Of a DNA stretch of 64,000 nucleotides, positions 52,858 to 60,966 are shown piece by piece (positions within the stretch are counted from its first letter, which is position 1; each line of letters begins with the position of its first letter). Origin of the DNA: Marivirga tractuosa DSM 4126 (GTDB lineage Bacteria; Bacteroidota; Bacteroidia; Cytophagales; Cyclobacteriaceae); contig NC_014759.1 in the NCBI RefSeq assembly GCF_000183425.1, positions 1,550,001 through 1,614,000 on the forward strand. Reading direction: 5' to 3'. Under the pieces are notes generated by a model, which searched no databases, had not been told where the DNA came from, and was given only the letters and a program-made list of their open reading frames with translations. The position numbers and the translations under genes are program-made.

Positions 52858-53225
52858 CGACTAAACAGATAATGTCTCAGCTTGAAAGTATAACTATTAT
52901 AGCTATCAGTAATTGCTTGTTCTCGCCTTGTTTGGAAATCCTTGCAGAATTTTCAACTGGGTGTGTACTTGCAGATTTAAGTACAAAACCACGCTACTGC
53001 TCATAGCAGAGATCGGTAGCAGGCAAATAGGTTAATGACTTATATTAATTCAAAAACAACCTTCTAAAAAAGTGAAATAGCGGTAGACCTAGTCGATGAA
53101 GTACTTGTGGTTAATGTTTATATTACATTTACTAACTTGTTAGCCTTCATTATAAACAACTAATAACCAATATAATTTTTATTTTAACGTATGTATTTAG
53201 TCCTATTTAAATTCAAAAGAAATTA
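52858..53225. other. gene-free interval
   Basis: 368 bp without coding potential. It contains a small nested hairpin (GCTAC 52993-52997 with GTAGC 53016-53020, and CTGCT/AGCAG inside) and CTAACTTGTTAG near 53133-53144, which looks like fused attC box halves. No promoter box is convincing. Confidence 0.4.
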
Positions 53226-54476
53226 ATGAAACATTACATCTACTTATTAGTACTTATCGGATCGATTTTAATGGTCAATCAACCTGCAATTGCACAAACA
53301 ACTGAGTCCCAAACAGAGCAATTTCAAAATCGAATAGTGGATTCCATATTTTCTAAAACTTTAGGTGAAAGTCGTGACTTTTGGGTAAGATTACCAGATA
53401 ATTTTCAGCCAGATAATGATGAAAAATACGCCGTGATTTATCTAATGGATGGATTTTCACTAGAAAGCACTTTGGAAGCTGTTTATGGTAATTATTGGGG
53501 GCATTACCTACCACATATGATACTTGTTGGGGTTTCTAATCGCAAGAACCGAACAAGAGATTTAACTACTTCGCAGATAAAAATGAGACGCGGCAGTGCA
53601 TTTGATTATGAAACTGGAGGTGCAGAAACCTTTACTAAATTTATGGAAGAGGAACTCATCCCATATATTGATAGTAAGTATCCAACTATAGCCTACCGTA
53701 CATTAATTGGTCATTCCCATGCAGGGCAGTTTACCATAAATATGTTGGTTAACCATGCACATCTCTTTGAAAATTATATAGCCATAGATCCAACTTTGGA
53801 TTGGGACAACCAAAAATTATTAAAGCAAGCTAAAGAAAAATTTAAAATGGAAGATTACAATGGGAAATCGCTTTTTGTTTCACTTGCTGCAGAGATGTTA
53901 CATATACAAAATGAAAGTATAACTATTGATAATGTAATGAGTGACACTTCAGAATTCTCATTGCCTGCACGTTCTATAATAGAATTCTCCCAACTTGCGA
54001 AGAGCCAAAATCAATTAAACTTTTCAAGGAAGGTTTATCATGAGGATTTACATGGTACTGTGCCTCTACCAACAATAAGAGATGGGCTGATTTTTCTTTT
54101 TCAATGGTATCAGTTCAAATCTCCTCAAAAATTTAATAATCCAGAGACACCTATAGAAGAATTGGTTTCGCTATTGAAGGAGCAGGAACAAATCTATACC
54201 GAACATTTTGGTGTTCCCACTGCACCAATGGTAGACGAAATGTTAAATGGTTACGGCTATATGAATATGCAAATGGGACAGCCTGAAAAAGCTTTCATGT
54301 TTTTTGAAATGAACATTAAACAAAATCCAAATAGTGCAAATGCCTATGATTCGATGGCTGAGTATTATGAATCTCAAAACGACAAAGAGAATGCCTTAAA
54401 ATACTTAAACAAGGCCTTTGAATTAAGTGGTAAAGATTACTATAAAGAAAGAATTGAAGCACTAAATAAAAAATAA
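53226..54476 (+). CDS. secreted alpha/beta-hydrolase esterase (IroE/PF00756-like) with C-terminal TPR
   Basis: A 416-residue exported protein: signal peptide about 1-24 (ends AIAQ). The esterase domain (about 30-310) has YAVIYLMDG, nucleophile Ser in LIGHSHAGQF (about 160-169), FENYIAIDPTLDWDN and catalytic His in YHEDLHGTVPLPT (about 273-285). A TPR-like tail spans about 335-410 (AFMFFEMNIKQNPNSANAYD). The family hydrolyses siderophore esters or similar acyl esters. A paralogue lies at 56912-58084 and a relic at 41502-41719. Transcribed alone; an attC-like element follows 4 bp after the stop. Confidence 0.88.
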   Translation: MKHYIYLLVLIGSILMVNQPAIAQTTESQTEQFQNRIVDSIFSKTLGESRDFWVRLPDNFQPDNDEKYAVIYLMDGFSLESTLEAVYGNYWGHYLPHMILVGVSNRKNRTRDLTTSQIKMRRGSAFDYETGGAETFTKFMEEELIPYIDSKYPTIAYRTLIGHSHAGQFTINMLVNHAHLFENYIAIDPTLDWDNQKLLKQAKEKFKMEDYNGKSLFVSLAAEMLHIQNESITIDNVMSDTSEFSLPARSIIEFSQLAKSQNQLNFSRKVYHEDLHGTVPLPTIRDGLIFLFQWYQFKSPQKFNNPETPIEELVSLLKEQEQIYTEHFGVPTAPMVDEMLNGYGYMNMQMGQPEKAFMFFEMNIKQNPNSANAYDSMAEYYESQNDKENALKYLNKAFELSGKDYYKERIEALNKK

Positions 54477-54479
54477 CGA

Positions 54480-54611
54480 AAGGCTAACAACGTATATAAA
54501 AATAGTAGTTTATTCGCTTAAATAAATGAATATCAATAAATTATAGGTCATTTAAAACTGAAAAAATAGTGCGTAAAACCCGCTACTTTTCATATACAAG
54601 AACATTAGGCC
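54480..54611 (+). repeat. attC-like intergenic element
   Basis: Outer boxes GGCTAAC (54482-54488) and ATTAGGCC (54604-54611). Inner arms GTATATAAAAATAGTAG (54492-54508) and CTACTTTTCATATAC (54583-54597) are inverted repeats with two gaps. The right side is nearly identical to 41891-41908. Starts 4 bp after the esterase stop codon. Confidence 0.6.
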
Positions 54612-54745
54612 AAAAGAGCACTGCGCTTATATCTAATAACTAGAGGTTAAAGGCAATAATTGCGTTTATTCAATTGTTAGCAAACATTAAGCAAAATGCA
54701 GTAGCAAAATAGTTTCTGAATTTTTTTACTCAAAAAACAAAAAAT

Positions 54746-55411
54746 ATGAATGAAAAAGAACTACAAAAAATAGGTGGGGCTTGCGCAATTTTTGAGGGAC
54801 TTATATATATCGTTGCCTTTATTATTTACGGAGCTATACTAGTATATCCAGATGCTACTGCCAGTGCAAATGAAAGACTTAACTTCCTAACAGAGAATCA
54901 CCTGACTTTTTCATTATTGACTTTTACCAGCTATATTTTATTTGGGATAGTATTGGTAGTATTGGTTATTGCAATCCACCATCGATTAAAAACTTATTCA
55001 CTAATTAGTTCACAACTAACATCTGTTTTTGGTGTAATTTGGGCTGGGTTGGTTATTGCAGGTGGGATGATAGATAATATAAGTCTCAACGCTATCATTG
55101 AAATGGGAAGTAAAGAGCCTGAAAATGCAATGTTAGTTTTTTCCGCTACTAATATCATTACAGAAGGGCTTGGTGGTGGAAATGAAATAGTTGGAGGAAT
55201 TTGGGTATTATTATTAAGTCTAGCTGCCTTGAAAGGGCATTTGTTTTCTAAACCACTAATTTTTTTGGGTATTCTAGTTGGAGTAGCAGGAATATTAACA
55301 ATTTATCCATTAGATATTTTTACAGAGGTTTTTGGAATTGGTCAAATATTTTGGTTTTTATGGATTGGAATATTTATGATACGAAATCCATTGATAGAAA
55401 AGACTAATTAA
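54746..55411 (+). CDS. six-helix membrane protein (DUF4386-like)
   Basis: A 221-residue polytopic protein with about six helices. Blocks IGGACAIFEGLIYIVAFIIY at the start, a long conserved loop TNIITEGLGGGNEIVGGIWV, and LIFLGILVGVAGILTIYPLD near the end resemble DUF4386-type proteins but the match is weaker than for 46066-46752. No function known. An attC-like hairpin begins at its stop codon. Confidence 0.72.
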   Translation: MNEKELQKIGGACAIFEGLIYIVAFIIYGAILVYPDATASANERLNFLTENHLTFSLLTFTSYILFGIVLVVLVIAIHHRLKTYSLISSQLTSVFGVIWAGLVIAGGMIDNISLNAIIEMGSKEPENAMLVFSATNIITEGLGGGNEIVGGIWVLLLSLAALKGHLFSKPLIFLGILVGVAGILTIYPLDIFTEVFGIGQIFWFLWIGIFMIRNPLIEKTN

Positions 55412-55485
55412 AACGTTTGCTATCACTATATATGAAATCATGGCTCCCTTTCGGTCGTTACGCTTCATATACTCACCGTTGGCAT
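55407..55485 (+). repeat. attC-like intergenic hairpin element
   Basis: AAAACG at 55411-55416 and CCGTTGGCA near 55476-55484 bound a hairpin whose inner arms TATATGAA (55429-55436) and TTCATATA (55464-55471) are perfectly inverted. A CCTTTCGG turn lies at the centre. It overlaps an open frame upstream of the serine hydrolase but is noncoding by its structure. Confidence 0.55.
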
Positions 55486-55500
55486 TTATTAAAACGAACT

Positions 55501-56565
55501 ATGAGAATCAGTTTAATATTATTTGTATCATCCATTTTATTAAGCTGTTCTAGTGAAGCTCAAATTTATCCAGACATAAATTGGGCAACTCATCAAAATC
55601 CGGTGGAAGCAGGTTGGGGTGATGCAGATAGTAGAACTTTCACTCGCTATATAATTGATAGCACCTATATTACTGGACTGGTCATTATTCATAAAGGACA
55701 GGTTGTACTTGAATTCGGGGATTTAGAAGAAAACAGCTATATCGCATCATGTAGAAAAAGTGTATTGGCTATTCTTTATGGGAAATATGTGGAAAATGGA
55801 GTCATTGACCTTGATAAGTCACTTAAAGAATTGAAAATTGAAGACCATACTCCATTTCTTGAACTTGAACAATCAGCAACTATCAAAGACTTAATATCAG
55901 CACGTTCAGGAGTTTTCTTACCTGGCTCAAATGGTGGTGATTTCAGAAGACTTGCACCTGAAAGAGGATCTGTTAAACCCGGTAGTTATTGGCTATACAG
56001 TAATTGGGATTTTAATTTGGCCGGATATATTTTCGAACAAGAAACGAATCGAAATATCTATGATGAAATAGAGGCACAGTTAGTAGAACCTCTTGAAATG
56101 CAAGACTGGGATAGATCTTTGCAAATAAAAAATGGAAATCTGGAAGTGTCGAAGTTTCCAGCCTATCATATATGGTTATCGACAAGAGATATGGCTCGTT
56201 TAGGTTTGTTGATGTTGAGAAAAGGTAAGTGGAAAGAAAAGCAAGTTGTACCACAGAATTGGGTAGAGGAAATGATTACTCAAAGAACCTCCCATCTTGA
56301 AGCCCAGAAAAATGCCCCTGTTCTAAAAGAAGACGGCCTTGATCTTGGATATGGGTATATGTGGTGGTTAATAGAAAACACAGAAGACTCTAGGCTAAAA
56401 AATGCTTATTCAGCTCAAGGTGCATTAGGACAAAACATTACTGTATATCCAGAAATAGATGTTGTTCTAGCTTTTAAAACAAAAAGCGATTATAGACGGA
56501 GAAATAGCATTCAAACACAAATGAATGTGATAAGAAAGGCGGTTGAAATCTACAATCCTAATTAA
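55501..56565 (+). CDS. serine hydrolase (class C beta-lactamase-like) lipoprotein
   Basis: A 354-residue protein. The frame is open from 55417, but residues encoded there come from the hairpin element; the ATG at 55501 gives a proper lipoprotein signal, MRISLILFVSSILLSCSS (lipobox LLSC). Active-site SxxK is SCRK in YIASCRKSVLAILYG; YxN is YSN in WLYSNWDFNLAG. The third motif region is around SAQGALGQNITVYPE. Such proteins are esterases or peptidases of the penicillin-binding fold. Two further serine hydrolases occur in the window (39911, 61843). Confidence 0.87.
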   Translation: MRISLILFVSSILLSCSSEAQIYPDINWATHQNPVEAGWGDADSRTFTRYIIDSTYITGLVIIHKGQVVLEFGDLEENSYIASCRKSVLAILYGKYVENGVIDLDKSLKELKIEDHTPFLELEQSATIKDLISARSGVFLPGSNGGDFRRLAPERGSVKPGSYWLYSNWDFNLAGYIFEQETNRNIYDEIEAQLVEPLEMQDWDRSLQIKNGNLEVSKFPAYHIWLSTRDMARLGLLMLRKGKWKEKQVVPQNWVEEMITQRTSHLEAQKNAPVLKEDGLDLGYGYMWWLIENTEDSRLKNAYSAQGALGQNITVYPEIDVVLAFKTKSDYRRRNSIQTQMNVIRKAVEIYNPN

Positions 56566-56585
56566 AAAATAACCCTAAGACTATT

Positions 56586-56866
56586 ATGAAAATAGTAAAT
56601 TACATAATCATTTTAAGCATATTTATACTAGCCTCTTGTAATCAACCAAAAAGCAAAATAGTGATTTTACGAAAGCTGCTAAAAAGGCCGAGATTGATAC
56701 AGAGGAACTAATGGCCATGCTGGATACCATTTGGAGGACTGAACAGGAACCTATTCGACTGAGGGATTCTCTGGGCAAAGTATATGGTTATGAATCAGAA
56801 GAATTTCTGAAGCAAAATGAAATATACCATAGAAACCATGATATAAACGAAAAGAAAATACTTTAA
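56586..56866 (+). pseudogene. frameshifted, truncated DUF6624-like lipoprotein gene
   Basis: ATG 56586 begins MKIVNYIIILSIFILASCNQ, a good lipoprotein signal, then the frame is lost after NQPKSK. A second frame continues NSDFTKAAKKAEIDTEELMA, then MLDTIWRTEQEPIRLRDSLG and EEFLKQNEIYHRNH to a TAA at 56864. The second part matches the DUF6624 pattern (helix with a charged D/E-Q core). The protein would be about 92 residues, about half the family length, stopping just at the conserved KIL. So one frameshift and a C-terminal loss. Confidence 0.7.
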
Positions 56867-56911
56867 CTTTTGTAAAGTATGTGCCTTTACAATCATATAA
56901 AAATAAACAAA

Positions 56912-58084
56912 ATGAATAAAAATATCATTGCAGTACTACTTTTACTAATAGGTATTAATCAGGTAAAATCACAAGATGCTGGACAAATTGTAATCGGCAC
57001 AAAACATTCACTTAGGTCTAATATCTTGAATGAAGATAGAGCGTATTGGGTTAGTATTCCTGATTCATACCATGATAAAGCATCATCCCACAAGAGATAC
57101 CCAGTGATTATTGTACTTGATGGAAACTCGCACTTTAAGCCCATAGCAGGAATCGTAAACTACATGAGTTCTGATGCGTATAGAAGCTTGACAATTCCAG
57201 AAATGATTGTGGTGGGTATTCAAAATGTTGATAGAAGAAGAGACTACACGCCAGACAAAGTCATTACAGTTAGAAAGAATAATACAGGTGGCGGAGATAG
57301 CTTTCTGAGTTTTTTGGAAGAGGAACTTATACCTGAACTAGATCAAAAGTTTAGGACTAGTCCATATAGAATGCTTTTTGGACATTCCTTAGGAGGTTTG
57401 TTGGCCACTCATACCTATATGAAAGAAAAGACAGTTTTCAATTCATTTATTGCAGTTGACCCAAGTTTTGGGACGTGGGATTCAGAAACCATGGACAAAA
57501 AATTAGATTCAATGACAGAACGACCATTTGAAAGATTTATCTACATTGCTACTGCTAATTGGGGTAAAAGGAATATCAGAAATCGTGATCGGCATGTACG
57601 GTTATATGAAGCATTGAATAGCAAATGCAAAGGCGAATTGCCTGCAAAATTAGAATACTTTGATAATGAAGACCATAGCTCAGTTCCAATCATTGCTTTT
57701 CATAATGGAATCTCTGCAATTTTTAAAGGCTATGGGATTTCCTATCGTGATGTGAAAGATAAAGATCAACTAACTAGGCATTTTCAAACACTTTCTAAGC
57801 GACTTTCATGGGACTTCCAACCTCCTGAATATCTTGTAAACCAATTAGGTTACAGAATGATACGAAGTGGAAATGATGAAGACAAAGCCAAGGCATTAGA
57901 ATTCTTCACATTGAATGTAGAAAACTACCCTAAATCATCTAATTCCTATGATAGTCTGGGAGAAGCTTATGAAATATTAGGTGATACTCAAAAAGCCATC
58001 GCAAATTATGAAAAATCTCTTGAGCTAAACCCTAGTAATGAACACGCCAGAGTGAAAATAAAAGAATTAAGCAAGATAAAATAA
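56912..58084 (+). CDS. secreted alpha/beta-hydrolase esterase (IroE/PF00756-like) with TPR
   Basis: A 390-residue exported protein. I take ATG 56912 as start because it gives a normal signal peptide (MNKNIIAVLLLLIGINQVKS) whereas the upstream ATG 56879 adds a polar leader. Esterase domain: YPVIIVLDGNSHF, nucleophile Ser in LFGHSLGGLLAT (about 155-166), FIAVDPSFGTWD and His in FDNEDHSSVPI (about 250-260). TPR motif near the end (AIANYEKSLELNPSNEHARV). Paralogue of 53226-54476 with the same domain order. A hairpin element follows its stop. Confidence 0.88.
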   Translation: MNKNIIAVLLLLIGINQVKSQDAGQIVIGTKHSLRSNILNEDRAYWVSIPDSYHDKASSHKRYPVIIVLDGNSHFKPIAGIVNYMSSDAYRSLTIPEMIVVGIQNVDRRRDYTPDKVITVRKNNTGGGDSFLSFLEEELIPELDQKFRTSPYRMLFGHSLGGLLATHTYMKEKTVFNSFIAVDPSFGTWDSETMDKKLDSMTERPFERFIYIATANWGKRNIRNRDRHVRLYEALNSKCKGELPAKLEYFDNEDHSSVPIIAFHNGISAIFKGYGISYRDVKDKDQLTRHFQTLSKRLSWDFQPPEYLVNQLGYRMIRSGNDEDKAKALEFFTLNVENYPKSSNSYDSLGEAYEILGDTQKAIANYEKSLELNPSNEHARVKIKELSKIK

Positions 58085-58091
58085 ATACGAT

Positions 58092-58131
58092 TGGTAACAT
58101 CCGCTTTAGCAAATGCGGGATAACGTGTGAA
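58092..58131 (+). repeat. attC-like intergenic hairpin element
   Basis: ATCCGC (58099-58104) pairs with GCGGGAT (58115-58121, one bulge). GGTAAC at 58093-58098 and AACGTGTG at 58123-58130 flank it. Short version of the other elements, 8 bp after the esterase stop. Confidence 0.4.
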
Positions 58132-58168
58132 AGTAATTGCAAAAAAAACAAACTAACCAGAAAAATAA

Positions 58169-59023
58169 ATGCTAGAAAATTTATCGGAACGTAAAGAAGC
58201 CTGGAAAACGATCTTTCTATTTCTCGCTCTCGTATTTGCGCTTACTTCACCTTTCCATTATGCCATTGTAAAATTATATCCATCGCGGATATATGTTGGA
58301 GCAATCATGTGGTGTCCTGCTATTGCTGCATTTATTACCTTAAAAATAAAAGGGCGTAAAATTTCATCTTTAAATTGGAATTGGGGAAATTGGAAATATA
58401 TCCGATGGTCTTATTTCATTCCTGCCATATATGGCTTAATCACTTATATACTAATCTGGAGTTTCGGATTTGGAAGTTTAGCCAATGAAGAAGTAATTAT
58501 AGACTGGGGAAAAGAACTTGGTTTGTTTGGAATAGGAACATTAAATCCAACGGCAATAACAATAATAGCCATTATTTTAATAGGTACTGTAGAAGTAATA
58601 AGAGCCTCAGCAACAACTTTAGGAGAAGAAATTGGGTGGAGAGGTTTTTTTATCTATGAATTGAGAAAGGTACTTTCATTTACTGGTGTATCTATTTTTA
58701 GTGGATTTATTTGGGCTGCTTGGCACTGGCCGCTGCTTGTTTACTATAGTAATAATGTGCTATTGGAATTTATAACATTCTTTATAGTAATTATTTCTAT
58801 GTCATTTATTATGACATACTACACTTTTAAATCTAAAAGCCTATGGCCAGCAGTAATTTTTCACGCAGTAAGCAATGTGTATATTCAAAAATTATTACCA
58901 CCTCTAACAATGAAAACTGTTGGAACTGAACATTGGCTTGGTGAAAACGGAATTATGTTTGCAATTGTGACTTGCGTTTTTGCAATTTACTTTTGGAGAA
59001 AAGCAATTAAAGATAAATTGTAA
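58169..59023 (+). CDS. CPBP-family intramembrane metalloprotease
   Basis: A 284-residue polytopic membrane protein with about eight helices. Catalytic motifs: GEEIGWRGFF (about 153-162), AAWHWPLL (second metal His near 190) and FHAVSNVYIQ. The tandem Glu and Arg are intact. This is the long CPBP type often annotated as Abi-like; a shorter, different member is at 34779-35516. It is bounded by hairpin elements on both sides. Target unknown. Confidence 0.88.
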   Translation: MLENLSERKEAWKTIFLFLALVFALTSPFHYAIVKLYPSRIYVGAIMWCPAIAAFITLKIKGRKISSLNWNWGNWKYIRWSYFIPAIYGLITYILIWSFGFGSLANEEVIIDWGKELGLFGIGTLNPTAITIIAIILIGTVEVIRASATTLGEEIGWRGFFIYELRKVLSFTGVSIFSGFIWAAWHWPLLVYYSNNVLLEFITFFIVIISMSFIMTYYTFKSKSLWPAVIFHAVSNVYIQKLLPPLTMKTVGTEHWLGENGIMFAIVTCVFAIYFWRKAIKDKL

Positions 59024-59040
59024 ATATAAAACATAGCGCA

Positions 59041-59085
59041 TTAAAACGCGCAATACATCAAACCGTTAATCGGCAAGCTGAGGAT
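59041..59085 (+). repeat. attC-like intergenic element (weak)
   Basis: AAAACG at 59043-59048 and CCGTTAATCGGC ending at 59073 form the left/right ends; a GCGC...GCGC pair lies at the left. Begins about 20 bp after the CPBP stop. Shorter and less regular than the elements at 45916 and 54480. Confidence 0.35.
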
Positions 59086-59145
59086 GACATAAAACCTAAG
59101 AAAAATTGTTTTAAACATTATTAAATAAGGATTCGGAATGAACTC

Positions 59146-59292
59146 ATGAAAAAGAAATTTGTAGACTATTTTTCAAGAGGACTTCCACTTTCAAAAGAAA
59201 AGGCAGAGGCCATTGCCGAGAGTATGCAGACAAAGCAATTCAAAAAATCTGAGTTCTTGGTACAAGCAGGACAATTTAAGGAAGCATTGTAG
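59146..59292 (+). pseudogene. N-terminal remnant of a Crp/Fnr regulator
   Basis: ATG 59146 opens 48 codons: MKKKFVDYFSRGLPLSKEKA, then KQFKKSEFLVQAGQ, and a TAG at 59290. The pattern (helix, then FKKxEFLxxxGQ) is the start of the cyclic-nucleotide-binding domain of Crp/Fnr regulators and resembles the intact regulator at 60967. The DNA-binding half is missing. Truncation coincides with the 3' end of a convergent oxidoreductase gene. Confidence 0.7.
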
Positions 59293-59335
59293 GCTTTCTA
59301 TTATCTGTTCTGAAATGAAACACGATTTAGCTCGC

Positions 59336-60268
59336 TTACACAGTTATAATCACATTCCCTCGTTTATGTCCCATTTCCACATATTCATGTGCTTCCGCTA
59401 TTTTATCCAAGGGATAAACTCGGTCAATGACAGCTGTGATCTTGTCTTGCTCCGCCAAGGATTTTAAATTCATGAATGCCTCTTCAGGAGTTAATGGCGT
59501 TCCATGATCGATGGAGATGTATTTTCCTTCAGATGTCACTGCTTTTTTACTTGCTTCTTTGAGTGCCGAAGACTTATTGTTACCTACGGCATCAATAACA
59601 TATTTGTATGTTGAAAGTTGCGATTCGGCATTATCTACCCTATAGTCAATCACTTCATCGCTACCCAAAGACTTCACTAAATCAAAGTTTTTGCTGCTGC
59701 AAACACTTGTGACGTGCGCCCCAGCATGCTTTGCCAATTGAATCGCCATGGTTCCAATACTACCCGAAGCGCCATATATCAGTACTTTGTCTCCATTTTT
59801 AATGGAAGTCTTCTTCAATAAATGAGAAGCAAGTAATCCACCATAAGGAATGGCTGCTGATTCTTGAAAACTTTTGTTCTTTGGTTTGTGTGCAATGTTC
59901 CAGTCCTGAGGCAAGCAGATGTACTCTGCATAAGAACCAAAATGACGTTTTGTTGGTGAAACTGAACCATATGCAAAGACCTCATCGCCTACATTAAACT
60001 TGCTTACTTCCTTCCCCTTGGCTTCAATAATACCCGAAGACACCATTCCCAAAATTGGGTTTCTTGGTTTACCGAAACCAAAAATCATCTGCAGAATAAA
60101 TCTCGGAACGGCTGGTTCATTCAGTCTTCGAATAAGAACATCGCTGGTTGTTACCGAGGTAGCTTTGATTTTTATAAGTACTTCATTATCCTTTGGTGTT
60201 GGCTTCTCAAATTCCGTTAATACTAAGTTTTCAGGACCCCCATACTTTAAACATTCAATTGCTCTCAT
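59336..60268 (-). CDS. zinc-independent MDR NAD(P)-dependent oxidoreductase
   Basis: A 310-residue medium-chain dehydrogenase/reductase of the quinone-reductase/enoyl-reductase type. The catalytic GroES-like domain (about 1-125) contains GPENLVLTEFEKPTPKDNEV and lacks the zinc-ligand cysteines of alcohol dehydrogenases. The Rossmann domain has GASGSIG (about 164-170) followed by QLAKHAGAHVTSVCSS. C-terminal HEYVEMGHKRGNVIITV is the standard MDR ending. Substrate unknown. It is in opposite orientation to its neighbours and begins near a long gene-free region. Confidence 0.88.
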   Translation of the reverse strand: MRAIECLKYGGPENLVLTEFEKPTPKDNEVLIKIKATSVTTSDVLIRRLNEPAVPRFILQMIFGFGKPRNPILGMVSSGIIEAKGKEVSKFNVGDEVFAYGSVSPTKRHFGSYAEYICLPQDWNIAHKPKNKSFQESAAIPYGGLLASHLLKKTSIKNGDKVLIYGASGSIGTMAIQLAKHAGAHVTSVCSSKNFDLVKSLGSDEVIDYRVDNAESQLSTYKYVIDAVGNNKSSALKEASKKAVTSEGKYISIDHGTPLTPEEAFMNLKSLAEQDKITAVIDRVYPLDKIAEAHEYVEMGHKRGNVIITV

Positions 60269-60966
60269 AATTTTGCTTTTTAGTGTATCAATATGGCAAC
60301 AAAGTTATTAATGGTGCATTTCAATTTCATTGATTTGGGTTAAGAAGTGCAAGACTTTGATCTAACTCTCCCCGACCTAGAGAACATGTACTTGTATTTT
60401 CTTAGAAAAACTTTTTCTTTTAGGACGCCCTCATTGATTAACGGGGTGGCCTGAAAGAAAAAATTACCTCTTTTGAACACTTATCTTCGATGCTTGAATG
60501 CCTTATTTCCTCATTATAGTATTGGAAACTGACCAGGTCAAAGCGAACCTGCTTCTTGCGCCACCTTGGTTTAAACTTGCTTGTAAACCTGTCTGTCGGC
60601 AAACAGATTTTCTACATGTCAGACAGCTATTTTAATAGTCTTTAAAACTAAACTTACTGTCCAGTTTTTTGGGGAGATATCAGCCTGTCTTTAGAGAAGG
60701 ACGGAAAATTGATAAAGTAACACTAGACAGATTTAATGAGAAAGTAAGTGGCAGGTCTAATGTGAAAGCCTCAGCTTTGAGATCTGCTAAAAATCTTTGA
60801 ATAGAAAAATAGCGAATCATACCTCGCTTGACTAAACTGATGGTTTTTAAATATTAGCATTATCCATTTTCGAATTCGAAATTAATGACTAGGTTGCTTT
60901 GAATTTACAATTCAAAGAAAAGTTTAAGTATTTTGCTTATAACTTGACTTATAGCAGCACCAATTA
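60269..60966. other. 698-bp gene-poor interval with decayed DNA
   Basis: Holds the long inverted repeat at 60412-60462. An open stretch to TGA at 60798-60800 translates with a coding-like composition (REGRKIDKVTLDRFNEKVSG, then NVKASALRSAKNL) but matches no family I know and has no start. The sequence CTGTCCAGTTTTTTGGGG near 60657-60674 resembles ends of some insertion-sequence remnants. I cannot assign a full gene; it looks like decayed mobile or accessory DNA. Confidence 0.4.
60412..60462. repeat. 51-bp inverted repeat
   Basis: The left arm (60412-60430, starting TTTTTCTTTTAGG) and right arm (60443-60462, ending CCTGAAAGAAAAA) pair with about four mismatches. A 12-base spacer separates them. 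Could be a bidirectional terminator, a dyad operator or a mobile-element end. Confidence 0.45.

Noticed and set aside
52993..53020. Nested small hairpin taken as an IS end or attC site
   Set aside because: Arms are only 5 bp, no clear AAC/GTT boxes flank it, and no target duplication is seen.
56879..56911. Upstream ATG for the second esterase gene
   Set aside because: It would put eleven polar residues before the signal peptide; ATG 56912 gives a normal signal.
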